Source: Clostridiales bacterium
Lineage (GTDB): Bacteria; Bacillota; Clostridia; Lachnospirales; Lachnospiraceae
Assembly (NCBI GenBank): GCA_019416265.1
Contig: DXXQ01000091.1
Coordinates: 1-6,133, forward strand
Direction of reading: 5' to 3'
Length of the DNA: 6,133 nucleotides
Below are positions 1-6,027 of the stretch, piece by piece (position 1 is the first letter of the stretch; every line of letters starts with the position of its first letter). The notes beneath the pieces were generated by a model. It saw only the letters and a program-made list of their open reading frames with translations, was not told the origin of the DNA and searched no databases. Made by a program: the position numbers and the translations under genes.

Positions 1-436
1 AAAAAATAATATTGTATTATATGAAAAATGTGATAATTATAAGTATAACAGTATCTTGAGAAAATCTGGCGTTGATGAATTTATAAGTGATTTTGAGGAA
101 ATGGACAACAAAATACTCGAAGATAATGGTGATAATATATCTGGAGGTCAAAGACAAAGAATTGCTCTGGCAAGAGTATTGATGAGAGATGCAGATGTAA
201 TTCTTCTCGACGAAGCATTTTCGGCTCTTGATTATGAAACCGTAAGAAAAATTATAAATGATGTTTTCTCACTGGATTGTATGGTTTTGATGGTGTTACA
301 TCGTTTTAATGAAAAGATATTAAAAAAATGTGATGAAATTATTGTAATGGACAGTGGGCAAATAATAGAAACTGGTTCTTATGAAGAATTGATAAATAAA
401 GATTCTCATTTTTCCAAAATGTACAATATGAGGTAG
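1..436 (+). CDS. ABC transporter ATP-binding protein, C-terminal part (5' end outside window)
   Basis: The frame is open from base 2 to the TAG at 434-436, giving 144 codons that continue a gene starting to the left. An internal TTG at 56 is not the real start. The fragment is the second half of an ABC nucleotide-binding domain: signature motif ISGGQRQRIALAR (fragment residues 46-58), Walker B VILLDEA with the catalytic Glu at 71, D-loop SALD (74-77), and switch histidine H100 in MVLHRFN. The usual tail follows (EIIVMDSGQIIETGSYEELI). Walker A and the Q-loop lie outside the window. The spacing and the ending at KMYNMR suit an exporter-type protein in which a membrane domain precedes the ATPase, as in bacteriocin or peptide exporters; that is an inference, and the substrate is unknown. 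All catalytic residues that can be seen are intact. The stretch is AT-rich (19 of 60 G+C at 61-120, against 27 of 60 in metG at 1201-1260), with many AGA and ATA codons, which hints at a different origin from metG. Confidence 0.93.
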   Translation, partial: KNNIVLYEKCDNYKYNSILRKSGVDEFISDFEEMDNKILEDNGDNISGGQRQRIALARVLMRDADVILLDEAFSALDYETVRKIINDVFSLDCMVLMVLHRFNEKILKKCDEIIVMDSGQIIETGSYEELINKDSHFSKMYNMR

Positions 437-454
437 TGAACGAAGGCACATAAA

Positions 455-479
455 CTGGAAAGTTGAAACTTCCCTCCAG
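455..479 (+). other. Imperfect hairpin between the ABC gene and metG
   Basis: CTGGA (455-459) pairs with TCCAG (475-479), and AAGT (460-463) pairs with ACTT (468-471) around a TGAA loop. Three C residues (472-474) bulge on the 3' side, giving nine base pairs. No T-run follows, so it is not a standard intrinsic terminator. It sits 18 bases after the ABC stop codon and just before the metG -35 box. It could mark the end of the ABC transcript or act as an mRNA 3' stabiliser. Its function is unproven. Confidence 0.35.
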
Positions 480-483
480 AGCG

Positions 484-512
484 TTTACAAATACTTGTAA
501 ATATGATAAAAT
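484..512 (+). promoter_or_regulatory. metG promoter (sigma-A type, extended -10)
   Basis: The -35 box is TTTACA (484-489). After a 17-base spacer the -10 box is TAAAAT (507-512), preceded by TG one base upstream (504-505), the extended -10 arrangement. Transcription would start near 519, leaving a leader of about 45 bases before the metG ATG. That leader is too short for a T-box, so metG here does not appear to be controlled by uncharged tRNA through a leader of that kind. Confidence 0.75.
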
Positions 513-550
513 TTTGTATTTAGATAGAAGAAAAACACATTATTTATAAT

Positions 551-557
551 GGAGGAG
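551..557 (+). promoter_or_regulatory. metG ribosome binding site, decides the start
   Basis: GGAGGAG lies 6 bases before the ATG at 564. An upstream in-frame ATG at 549-551 overlaps this site and has no Shine-Dalgarno of its own, so 564 is the likely start. Confidence 0.85.
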
Positions 558-563
558 ATAGAC

Positions 564-2519
564 ATGGATAAGCAGAAATATTATATTACAACTGCCATTG
601 CTTACACATCCGGCAAGCCTCATATCGGTAATACTTATGAGGCTGTTCTTGCAGATGCCATTGCCCGTTATAAAAGACAGCAGGGCTACGACGTATTTTT
701 CCAGACAGGAACTGACGAGCATGGTCAGAAAATTGAGCAGAAAGCTGCAGAAGCAGGCGTTACACCGAAGGAATTTGTTGATGGAGTAGCCGGAGAGATT
801 AAGGGAATCTGGGATTTAATGAACACTTCCTATGATAAATTTATCCGTACTACAGACGCTGACCATGAGAAACAGGTTCAGAAGATTTTCAAAAAAATGT
901 ACGCAAAAGGCGATATTTACAAAGGACACTACGAAGGAATGTACTGTACTCCATGTGAATCCTTCTTTACAGAGTCTCAGCTTGTAGACGGCAAATGTCC
1001 GGACTGCGGACGTCCGTGTGTACCGGCTAAAGAAGAGGCGTACTTCTTCAAGATGAGTAAATATGCAGACAGACTGATCGAGCATATCAATACACATCCG
1101 GAATTCATTCAGCCGGAATCCCGTAAAAATGAGATGATGAACAACTTCCTTCTTCCGGGACTTCAGGATCTCTGTGTATCCAGAACTTCCTTTAAATGGG
1201 GAATCCCGGTAGACTTTGACCCGAATCATGTAGTTTATGTATGGCTTGACGCTCTGACAAACTATATTACGGGAATCGGCTATGACTGTGACGGCGACAG
1301 TACAGAACAGTTCGGCAAGCTCTGGCCTGCAGACCTTCATCTGATTGGAAAGGATATTATCCGTTTCCATACCATTTACTGGCCGATTTTCCTGATGTCT
1401 CTTGATTTGCCGCTTCCGAAGCAGGTGTTTGGTCATCCGTGGCTTCTTCAGGGCGATGGAAAAATGAGCAAATCCAAAGGAAATGTTCTCTATGCAGATG
1501 AGCTTGTAGACTTCTTTGGCGTAGATGCAGTCCGTTATTTCGTTCTTCACGAAATGCCGTTTGAGAACGACGGTGTGATCACATGGGAATTAATGGTAGA
1601 GCGTCTGAACTCTGAGCTTGCCAATACACTCGGAAACCTTGTAAACCGTACTATTTCCATGTCCAATAAATACTTTGGCGGAGTGGTTGAGAATAAAAAT
1701 GTCTGCGAGCCTGTAGACGATGACCTTAAGAACTTCATCCTTTCCGTTCCTGCAAAGGTAGACGAAAAGATGGATAAGCTTCGTGTGGCAGACGCTATGA
1801 CAGAGGTATTTACAATCTTCAAACGCTGCAACAAATACATTGACGAAACCATGCCGTGGGCGCTTGCGAAAGAGGAAGATAAGAAAGACCGTCTTGCAAC
1901 TGTTCTCTACAACTTGGTTGAGGGTATCTGCATCGGTGCAACTCTTCTGAAATCATTCATGCCTGAGACAACAGACAGAATCTTTGCCCAGTTAAATGCA
2001 CAGGGAAGAGAGTTAGAGGATCTGAAGACCTTTGGTCTTTATCCGTCAGGAAATAAAGTGACAGAGAAACCGGAGATTCTTTTTGCCCGTCTTGATGTGA
2101 AGGAAGTTATGGCGAAGGTAGAAGAGCTTCATCCTCCTGTAAAGGAAGAAGAGCCTGCAGAGGATGAGAATGTCATCGACATCGAGCCTAAGGCAGAAAT
2201 TACTTTTGATGATTTTGAAAAATTACAGTTCCAGGTTGGTGAGATCATTGCCTGTGAGGAAGTGAAGAAGTCCAGAAAGCTTCTCTGCTCTCAGGTTAAG
2301 ATTGGAAGCAAGGTACGCCAGATTGTGTCCGGAATCAAATCTCACTACAGCGCAGAAGAGATGGTGGGCAAAAAGGTTATGGTAGTTACCAACTTAAAAC
2401 CTGCCAAGCTTGCAGGAATCCTCAGTGAGGGAATGATTCTGTGCGCAGAAGACGCAGACGGAAATCTTGCCCTTATGACACCGGAAAAAGAGATGCCTGC
2501 AGGAGCAGAAATCTGCTGA
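564..2519 (+). CDS. metG: Methionyl-tRNA synthetase (class I, two-cysteine-pair type with C-terminal tRNA-binding domain)
   Basis: A cytoplasmic enzyme that charges tRNA-Met with methionine using ATP; essential for initiation and elongation. The protein is 651 residues, usual for bacterial MetRS that carry the C-terminal extension. The class I HIGH-type motif is HIGN at residues 20-23 in YTSGKPHIGN. The connective-peptide zinc knuckle has two pairs, C128/C131 (CTPC) and C145/C148 (CPDC). The KMSKS loop is at 300-304 in GDGKMSKSKGN. A helical anticodon-binding domain covers roughly 350-510 (ANTLGNLVNRT, MPWALAK). An acidic Glu/Pro-rich linker follows at about 522-545, then a Trbp111/EMAPII-like OB-fold domain at about 546-651 (FQVGEI, VSGIKSHY, NLKPAKLAGILSEGM). 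No key residue is missing. The start at 564 is chosen from the GGAGGAG 6 bases upstream; an ATG at 549 would add five residues. Translation ends with tandem in-frame TGA TAA. It has its own promoter at 484-512, and no terminator is seen between its stop and the downstream riboswitch promoter. Confidence 0.98.
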   Translation: MDKQKYYITTAIAYTSGKPHIGNTYEAVLADAIARYKRQQGYDVFFQTGTDEHGQKIEQKAAEAGVTPKEFVDGVAGEIKGIWDLMNTSYDKFIRTTDADHEKQVQKIFKKMYAKGDIYKGHYEGMYCTPCESFFTESQLVDGKCPDCGRPCVPAKEEAYFFKMSKYADRLIEHINTHPEFIQPESRKNEMMNNFLLPGLQDLCVSRTSFKWGIPVDFDPNHVVYVWLDALTNYITGIGYDCDGDSTEQFGKLWPADLHLIGKDIIRFHTIYWPIFLMSLDLPLPKQVFGHPWLLQGDGKMSKSKGNVLYADELVDFFGVDAVRYFVLHEMPFENDGVITWELMVERLNSELANTLGNLVNRTISMSNKYFGGVVENKNVCEPVDDDLKNFILSVPAKVDEKMDKLRVADAMTEVFTIFKRCNKYIDETMPWALAKEEDKKDRLATVLYNLVEGICIGATLLKSFMPETTDRIFAQLNAQGRELEDLKTFGLYPSGNKVTEKPEILFARLDVKEVMAKVEELHPPVKEEEPAEDENVIDIEPKAEITFDDFEKLQFQVGEIIACEEVKKSRKLLCSQVKIGSKVRQIVSGIKSHYSAEEMVGKKVMVVTNLKPAKLAGILSEGMILCAEDADGNLALMTPEKEMPAGAEIC

Positions 2520-2554
2520 TAAAGGGAGAACACAAAAAATTCATATTTTAACTC

Positions 2555-2583
2555 TTGACAGAATGTGATGAAAAACATATAGT
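2555..2583 (+). promoter_or_regulatory. Promoter of the riboswitch-ATPase unit
   Basis: A perfect -35 TTGACA (2555-2560), a 17-base spacer and -10 TATAGT (2578-2583). The predicted start is near 2590, only a few bases before the riboswitch P1 helix begins at 2593, so the aptamer sits at the very 5' end of the transcript. It lies 35 bases after the metG stop codon. The near-consensus boxes suggest strong constitutive initiation, with control left to the riboswitch. Confidence 0.88.
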
Positions 2584-2592
2584 AGTCACATA

Positions 2593-2727
2593 AATAAGAG
2601 GGAGTAGCTGGCACGTAAGTGTTTGCGATGTCGTCAATCTCGACAGATAAGTATCTGTCCGTATCGTGATGAAACAGCGAGACTTTTATTGCATAGACCG
2701 ATATGCAGTAAAGGTCTCGTTTTTTTT
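2593..2727 (+). promoter_or_regulatory. yybP-ykoY family manganese riboswitch (aptamer 2593-2690 plus expression platform)
   Basis: The conserved core is visible: GGGAGTAGC (2600-2608) in the 5' internal loop, GTCGTCAAT (2630-2638) in the middle, and GCGAGAC (2677-2683) in the 3' loop. These resemble the core of the Lactococcus lactis yoaB aptamer as I recall it. Helices that can be drawn are P1 AATAAGAG (2593-2600) with CTTTTATT (2683-2690), including one G-U; GCTG (2607-2610) with CAGC (2675-2678); a small CAC/GTG hairpin (2612-2621); GCGAT (2625-2629) with ATCGT (2663-2667); and GACAGAT (2642-2648) with ATCTGTC (2653-2659). Known members bind Mn2+ across the two loops and often control Mn or Ca exporters. 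The 3' strand of P1 is also part of the following terminator stem, so the two folds exclude each other. That geometry predicts an ON switch: Mn2+ stabilises P1, the terminator cannot form, and the ATPase is transcribed. Confidence 0.92.
2678..2727 (+). terminator. Intrinsic terminator, expression platform of the riboswitch
   Basis: An 18-bp stem pairs 2678-2695 with 2702-2719 (CGAGAC with GTCTCG at the base, two G-T wobbles higher up) around a 6-base loop, followed by eight T residues (2720-2727). The 5' arm contains 2683-2690, the 3' strand of aptamer P1. It should stop both riboswitch transcripts and read-through from metG when Mn2+ is low. Confidence 0.93.
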
Positions 2728-2793
2728 CTGCATAAAGAAGGCGTCTTTCAGAAGAAGGAGAAATTTTCTGTATACCGGAAATAATAGCTTATG

Positions 2794-2800
2794 AAGGAGG
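2794..2800 (+). promoter_or_regulatory. Ribosome binding site of the cation ATPase, decides the start
   Basis: AAGGAGG ends 8 bases before the ATG at 2809. Two other in-frame ATGs are poor choices: 2791 overlaps the site itself, and 2803 is only 2 bases after it. The start is therefore placed at 2809. Confidence 0.82.
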
Positions 2801-2808
2801 AAATGCTT

Positions 2809-5412
2809 ATGAAGCCTTATTACAATCAAAGCACCGAAGAGATACGAAGAAGTATCAACGGAAATTCAGAACCCCTCACCGATGCGCAGGTAAAAGAAAA
2901 AAGAGAAAAATTTGGCTACAATGAACTTGTAGAAGGGAAAAAGAAAAGTATTCCCATGATTTTTCTGGAGCAGTTTAAAGATTTTCTTGTAGTGATCCTG
3001 ATTATCTCTGCTATTGTTTCTCTGTTTTTGGGAGAAGCGGAAAGTGCAGCAGTAATCCTTATTGTTATCACAATGAACGCCATTCTCGGAACGGTTCAGA
3101 CAGTAAAAGCAGAACATTCTTTGAACAGTCTGAAGCAGCTGTCAGCACCCAGCGCCAAGGTGCTTCGTGATGGCGTTGTAGTGGAAATTCCAAGCCGCGA
3201 AATTGTTGTTGGCGATGAGGTCTGTCTGGAAGCGGGGGATTACGTTCCCGCAGACGGGCGAATTCTTGAGAATGCCAGCATGAAAATCGACGAAAGTGCA
3301 CTGACAGGTGAAAGCCTTGGAGTGGACAAAACAGCAGATACTTTAGAGGGAGAGCTTCCTCTGGGTGATCGAACAAATATGGTATTTTCCGGAAGCTTCG
3401 TTACCTACGGCCGTGGAAAATTCCTTGTAACAGATATCGGAATGAATACAGAGGTTGGTAAGATTGCCGGACTTCTGAAAACAACTTCTGAGAAAAAGAC
3501 GCCTCTTCAGGTAAATCTTGATAACTTCGGAAGAAAGCTTTCCATTATCATCCTTGTTCTTTGCGCCGGACTGTTTGGTCTTCAGGTAGTAAAGGGCGGA
3601 GATATTGCAGATGCCTTCCTCTTTGCAGTTGCCCTTGCAGTAGCTGCAATTCCGGAAGCATTAAGCTCCATCGTAACAATCGTTCTTGCCTTTGGTACAC
3701 AGAAGATGGCAAAAGAAGGCGCGATTATGCGTAAGCTTCAGGCTGTAGAAGGTCTGGGAAGCGTATCTATCATCTGTTCTGACAAGACAGGTACTCTTAC
3801 ACAGAACAAGATGACTGTAGAGCATTATTATCTGGATGGAAAAGACGTTCCTGCAGAACAGGTAGACCCACAGAATCCGCTTCACAAACAGATGCTTCGT
3901 TTAAGTATTCTCTGTAACGACTCCACCAACATCGACGGTCAGGAAATCGGCGATCCTACAGAGACAGCTCTTATTAACATTGGAGATAAAGTAGGAGTTC
4001 CTGCACAGCGCGTAAGAAACGCATACCCAAGACTTTCGGAGATTCCTTTTGACAGTGACCGTAAGCTGATGTCCACTCTTCATAACCTGAAAGACGGCAC
4101 AACTATGATTACAAAGGGCGCTGTAGACGTTATGATGAATCGTGTGAAATACATTCAGAAAAACGGCGAATGTGTTCCTATGACACAGAAGGATATGGAT
4201 GCCATTGCAGCGGCCAATGAGGGATATTCCAGAGAGGGACTTCGTGTTCTTGGCGTGGGATATCGTAAATTTGATCAGGTTCGCGACCTTACAACAGAGG
4301 ATGAAAACGACCTTGTATTCCTTGGTCTTATTGCCATGATGGATCCGCCTCGAGTAGAGAGCGCCGAGGCAGTTAAGGATTGTATCAGCGCCGGTATCCG
4401 TCCGATTATGATTACCGGTGACCATAAGGTAACAGCAGCGGCAATTGCGAAACGTATTGGTATTTTAACAGATGAATCACAGGCATGTGAAGGCTCTGAA
4501 ATTGATGGTTTAAGCGATGAAGAACTGAAGGATTTCGTAGAAGGCATCAGTGTTTATGCACGAGTAACACCAGAACATAAGATTCGAATTGTCCGCGCAT
4601 GGCAGGAAAAAGGAAATATCGTTTCCATGACCGGTGATGGTGTCAACGATGCCCCGGCTCTGAAGCAGGCAGACATCGGTGTTGCAATGGGAATCACCGG
4701 TACAGAGGTATCCAAGGACGCATCTGCCATGATTCTGACAGATGATAACTTTGCCACAATCGTAAAAGCAGTAGAAAACGGACGTAATGTTTATGCAAAT
4801 ATCAAACGTGCCATTCAGTTCCTTCTTTCCGGTAACTTTGCGGGGATCCTGGTTGTATTATTATCCTCACTGCTGGGTATGCCGGTACCGTTTGCGGCTG
4901 TGCATCTTCTGTTTATCAACCTTCTGACAGACAGCCTTCCGGCCATTGCCCTTGGACTGGAGCCTTATAAACATGCGGTTATGAAAGAAAAACCAAGACC
5001 AATGAGCGAATCTATTCTGACAAAGACATTCCTTACAAGAGTCGGAATTGAAGGCAGTGTGATCGGACTGATTACGCTGGGAGCGTTTATGATTGGTTAT
5101 CAGGGAGGAAATGCCCGTCTTGCCAGCACAATGGCATTTGGTGTTCTTTGCCTGTCCCGTCTGGTACACGGCTATAACTGTAAATCCAAAGGCAGAATCC
5201 TCTTTACAGGAAGATTCTTCAACAACAAATATATGCAGTACGCCTTCCTTGCAGGTTTTGTACTTCTGACACTGGTACTTACCGTACCTGCGCTTCAGGG
5301 CTTCTTCGCAGTTCAGACACTGAATCTCACTCAGCTTCTGACTGTATACGGACTGGCATTTTTGAACCTTCCGATCATCCAGATTATGAAGTCTCTTAAG
5401 AAGAGTAAATGA
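2809..5412 (+). CDS. P2-type cation-transporting ATPase (Ca2+/Mn2+ efflux pump, LMCA1/YoaB-like)
   Basis: A membrane pump of 867 residues, the usual size for bacterial SERCA-like ATPases, which uses ATP to move divalent cations out of the cytosol. Order: N-terminal cation-ATPase domain (STEEI...GYNEL), M1-M2 (about 50-99), actuator loop TGES (166-169), M3-M4 (about 244-297) with PEAL (282-285), phosphorylation motif DKTGT with Asp325, nucleotide-site KGA (436-438), DPPR near 512, TGD (536-538), TGDGVNDAP (608-616), then M5-M10 to about residue 861. By alignment to SERCA from memory, site II is kept (Glu283 in M4; Asn704, Thr707 and Asp708 in M6). Site I is altered: Gly679 stands at Glu771 and Arg784 at Glu908. 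An Arg at the latter place is also found in Listeria LMCA1, which moves one Ca2+ per ATP. The upstream Mn2+ riboswitch points to Mn2+ export or dual Mn2+/Ca2+ export; sequence alone cannot choose. It has its own promoter and terminator and is monocistronic. Confidence 0.96.
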   Translation: MKPYYNQSTEEIRRSINGNSEPLTDAQVKEKREKFGYNELVEGKKKSIPMIFLEQFKDFLVVILIISAIVSLFLGEAESAAVILIVITMNAILGTVQTVKAEHSLNSLKQLSAPSAKVLRDGVVVEIPSREIVVGDEVCLEAGDYVPADGRILENASMKIDESALTGESLGVDKTADTLEGELPLGDRTNMVFSGSFVTYGRGKFLVTDIGMNTEVGKIAGLLKTTSEKKTPLQVNLDNFGRKLSIIILVLCAGLFGLQVVKGGDIADAFLFAVALAVAAIPEALSSIVTIVLAFGTQKMAKEGAIMRKLQAVEGLGSVSIICSDKTGTLTQNKMTVEHYYLDGKDVPAEQVDPQNPLHKQMLRLSILCNDSTNIDGQEIGDPTETALINIGDKVGVPAQRVRNAYPRLSEIPFDSDRKLMSTLHNLKDGTTMITKGAVDVMMNRVKYIQKNGECVPMTQKDMDAIAAANEGYSREGLRVLGVGYRKFDQVRDLTTEDENDLVFLGLIAMMDPPRVESAEAVKDCISAGIRPIMITGDHKVTAAAIAKRIGILTDESQACEGSEIDGLSDEELKDFVEGISVYARVTPEHKIRIVRAWQEKGNIVSMTGDGVNDAPALKQADIGVAMGITGTEVSKDASAMILTDDNFATIVKAVENGRNVYANIKRAIQFLLSGNFAGILVVLLSSLLGMPVPFAAVHLLFINLLTDSLPAIALGLEPYKHAVMKEKPRPMSESILTKTFLTRVGIEGSVIGLITLGAFMIGYQGGNARLASTMAFGVLCLSRLVHGYNCKSKGRILFTGRFFNNKYMQYAFLAGFVLLTLVLTVPALQGFFAVQTLNLTQLLTVYGLAFLNLPIIQIMKSLKKSK

Positions 5413-5451
5413 TGGCGTGTGCATCTGTAATGAATAAATAATAAAAAGAAC

Positions 5452-5499
5452 AAAAACTCCATTTCATGGTTTTTTAAGGCATGGAACTGGAGTTTTTTT
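5452..5499 (+). terminator. Intrinsic terminator after the cation ATPase (probably works both ways)
   Basis: ACTCCA (5456-5461) pairs with TGGAGT (5488-5493). The stem goes on inwards as TTTCATG (5462-5468) with CATGGAA (5480-5486), with C5487 bulged. Seven T residues follow (5493-5499). Five A residues at 5452-5456 give a T-run on the other strand, so it may also stop minus-strand transcription. It lies 39 bases after the ATPase stop codon. Confidence 0.9.
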
Positions 5500-5515
5500 C
5501 CTTAAAAAAGGGGAC

Positions 5516-5550
5516 AAAAAAGGAAGCGGCCGGTGTGGAACCGCTCCCTT
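5516..5550 (-). terminator. Intrinsic terminator of the minus-strand gene
   Basis: Read on the minus strand, AAGGGAGCGG (5550-5541) pairs with CCGCTTCCTT (5529-5520), nine pairs plus one G-T wobble, around an 11-base loop. It is followed by a T-run from the A residues at 5516-5521. On the plus strand the same stem has an A-C mismatch and no T-run, so the minus direction is favoured. It starts about 18 bases after the TAG of the minus-strand frame and supports that frame having been a real gene. Confidence 0.8.
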
Positions 5551-5568
5551 ATTAATCAATCTCTTCTG

Positions 5569-5943
5569 CTAACCTTTTTTCTTATTCGTTCTACTACTAT
5601 CTCTCTTTATAGCATTCTTTCGCCGTTCTCTTGCCATTTTTCTTATTTCCACCATTTCCTGATACTGTTCCTCTTTCCTTAATTCTTCCCCTTTCTCTAC
5701 CTTCACTCCCCATTCTTCCAATTGTTTAAGAAATTCGTCTTCCTTAATGTTATCAAATACAACATAAAAACAGTCTAAATACTCTAATGAACGAAAGATT
5801 TTTTCTGTTGTATATGCTTCTCCATTTTTTCTAACAGCGCTTTTTGAAAAAACTACCCCCTTAAAACCTTCTCTTTGTCTTCCCCAGGTGTCTTCTCTGA
5901 TAATCGCAAGCTCTTCCCACTTGTGTTTTTTCTTCCATTTTAG
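5569..5943 (-). pseudogene. Unidentified small protein, 5' end missing or frameshifted
   Basis: On the minus strand the frame is open from 6015 down to the TAG at 5571-5569 (148 codons) while both other minus frames carry many stops. No ATG, GTG or TTG occurs in it before a TTG at 5721 that would leave only 50 residues. The readable part is charged: KWEELAIIREDTWGRQREGF, then KNGEAYTTEKIFRSLEYLD, then FYVVFDNIKEDEFLKQLEEW, then a Glu/Lys/Arg-rich C-terminal helix (EELRKEEQYQEMVEIRKMAR) and a basic end (RDSSRTNKKKG). I do not recognise the family, and there are no transmembrane segments. Upstream of about 5945 the frame probably runs into IS DNA, so the true border is uncertain. An ATG at 5938 in another frame would join this frame if one A were missing from the A6 run at 5931-5926, giving about 122 residues, but it has no ribosome binding site. 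A minus-strand terminator follows the stop. Loss of the 5' end through the neighbouring insertion sequence is the simplest explanation. Confidence 0.6.
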
Positions 5944-5960
5944 GATGATAAGCGGGAATC

Positions 5961-5981
5961 CTCGGTTATTTAATTGCCGAG
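5961..5981 (+). repeat. Small hairpin, candidate left-end structure of the insertion sequence
   Basis: CTCGG (5961-5965) pairs with CCGAG (5977-5981) around an 11-base AT-rich loop. IS200/IS605 elements carry subterminal hairpins that their single-strand transposase recognises, and this one lies 90 bases before tnpA. A second CCGAG at 5990-5994 could pair with the same CTCGG. Assignment as the IS left-end hairpin is inference; the exact IS tip is not visible. Confidence 0.4.
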
Positions 5982-6001
5982 ATGAAAGTCCGAGATGAAA
6001 G
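5977..6001 (+). repeat. 12-bp tandem direct repeat
   Basis: CCGAGATGAAAG occurs at 5977-5988 and again, identical, at 5990-6001, a period of 13 with one base between. It lies between the hairpin at 5961 and the tnpA promoter, within the probable IS left end. It may be a slippage duplication of the hairpin's 3' arm or a protein-binding repeat. Confidence 0.75.
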
Positions 6002-6027
6002 CGTTGATTTTTAATTTAAAAAAACAA

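Noticed and set aside
455..479. Intrinsic terminator of the ABC gene
   Set aside because: The stem is bulged and no T-run follows, so it is listed only as a hairpin.
437..563. T-box leader for metG
   Set aside because: The promoter leaves only about 45 bases of leader, with no T-box core sequence and no terminator/antiterminator pair.
816..1550. Long minus-strand open frame (244 codons) inside metG
   Set aside because: It lies wholly opposite metG, has no Shine-Dalgarno or recognisable motif, and the plus strand carries all MetRS signatures. It is a by-product of metG codon use.
2734..2770. Second regulatory hairpin between the riboswitch terminator and the ATPase start
   Set aside because: Only 5-bp stems (AAAGA/TCTTT and CAGAA/TTCTG) in AT-rich DNA; not above chance.
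4867..5424. Minus-strand open frame (185 codons) opposite the end of the ATPase
   Set aside because: Cys-rich, low-complexity translation with no family motif, opposite intact transmembrane segments M5-M10; a shadow frame.
5569..5943. TnpB/IscB-like nuclease partner of the IS
   Set aside because: The fragment has no RuvC motifs or zinc-finger cysteines, is too short, and is followed by its own terminator facing away from the IS.
5977..6001. CRISPR array
   Set aside because: Only two 12-bp copies separated by one base; no spacers of normal length and no cas genes.
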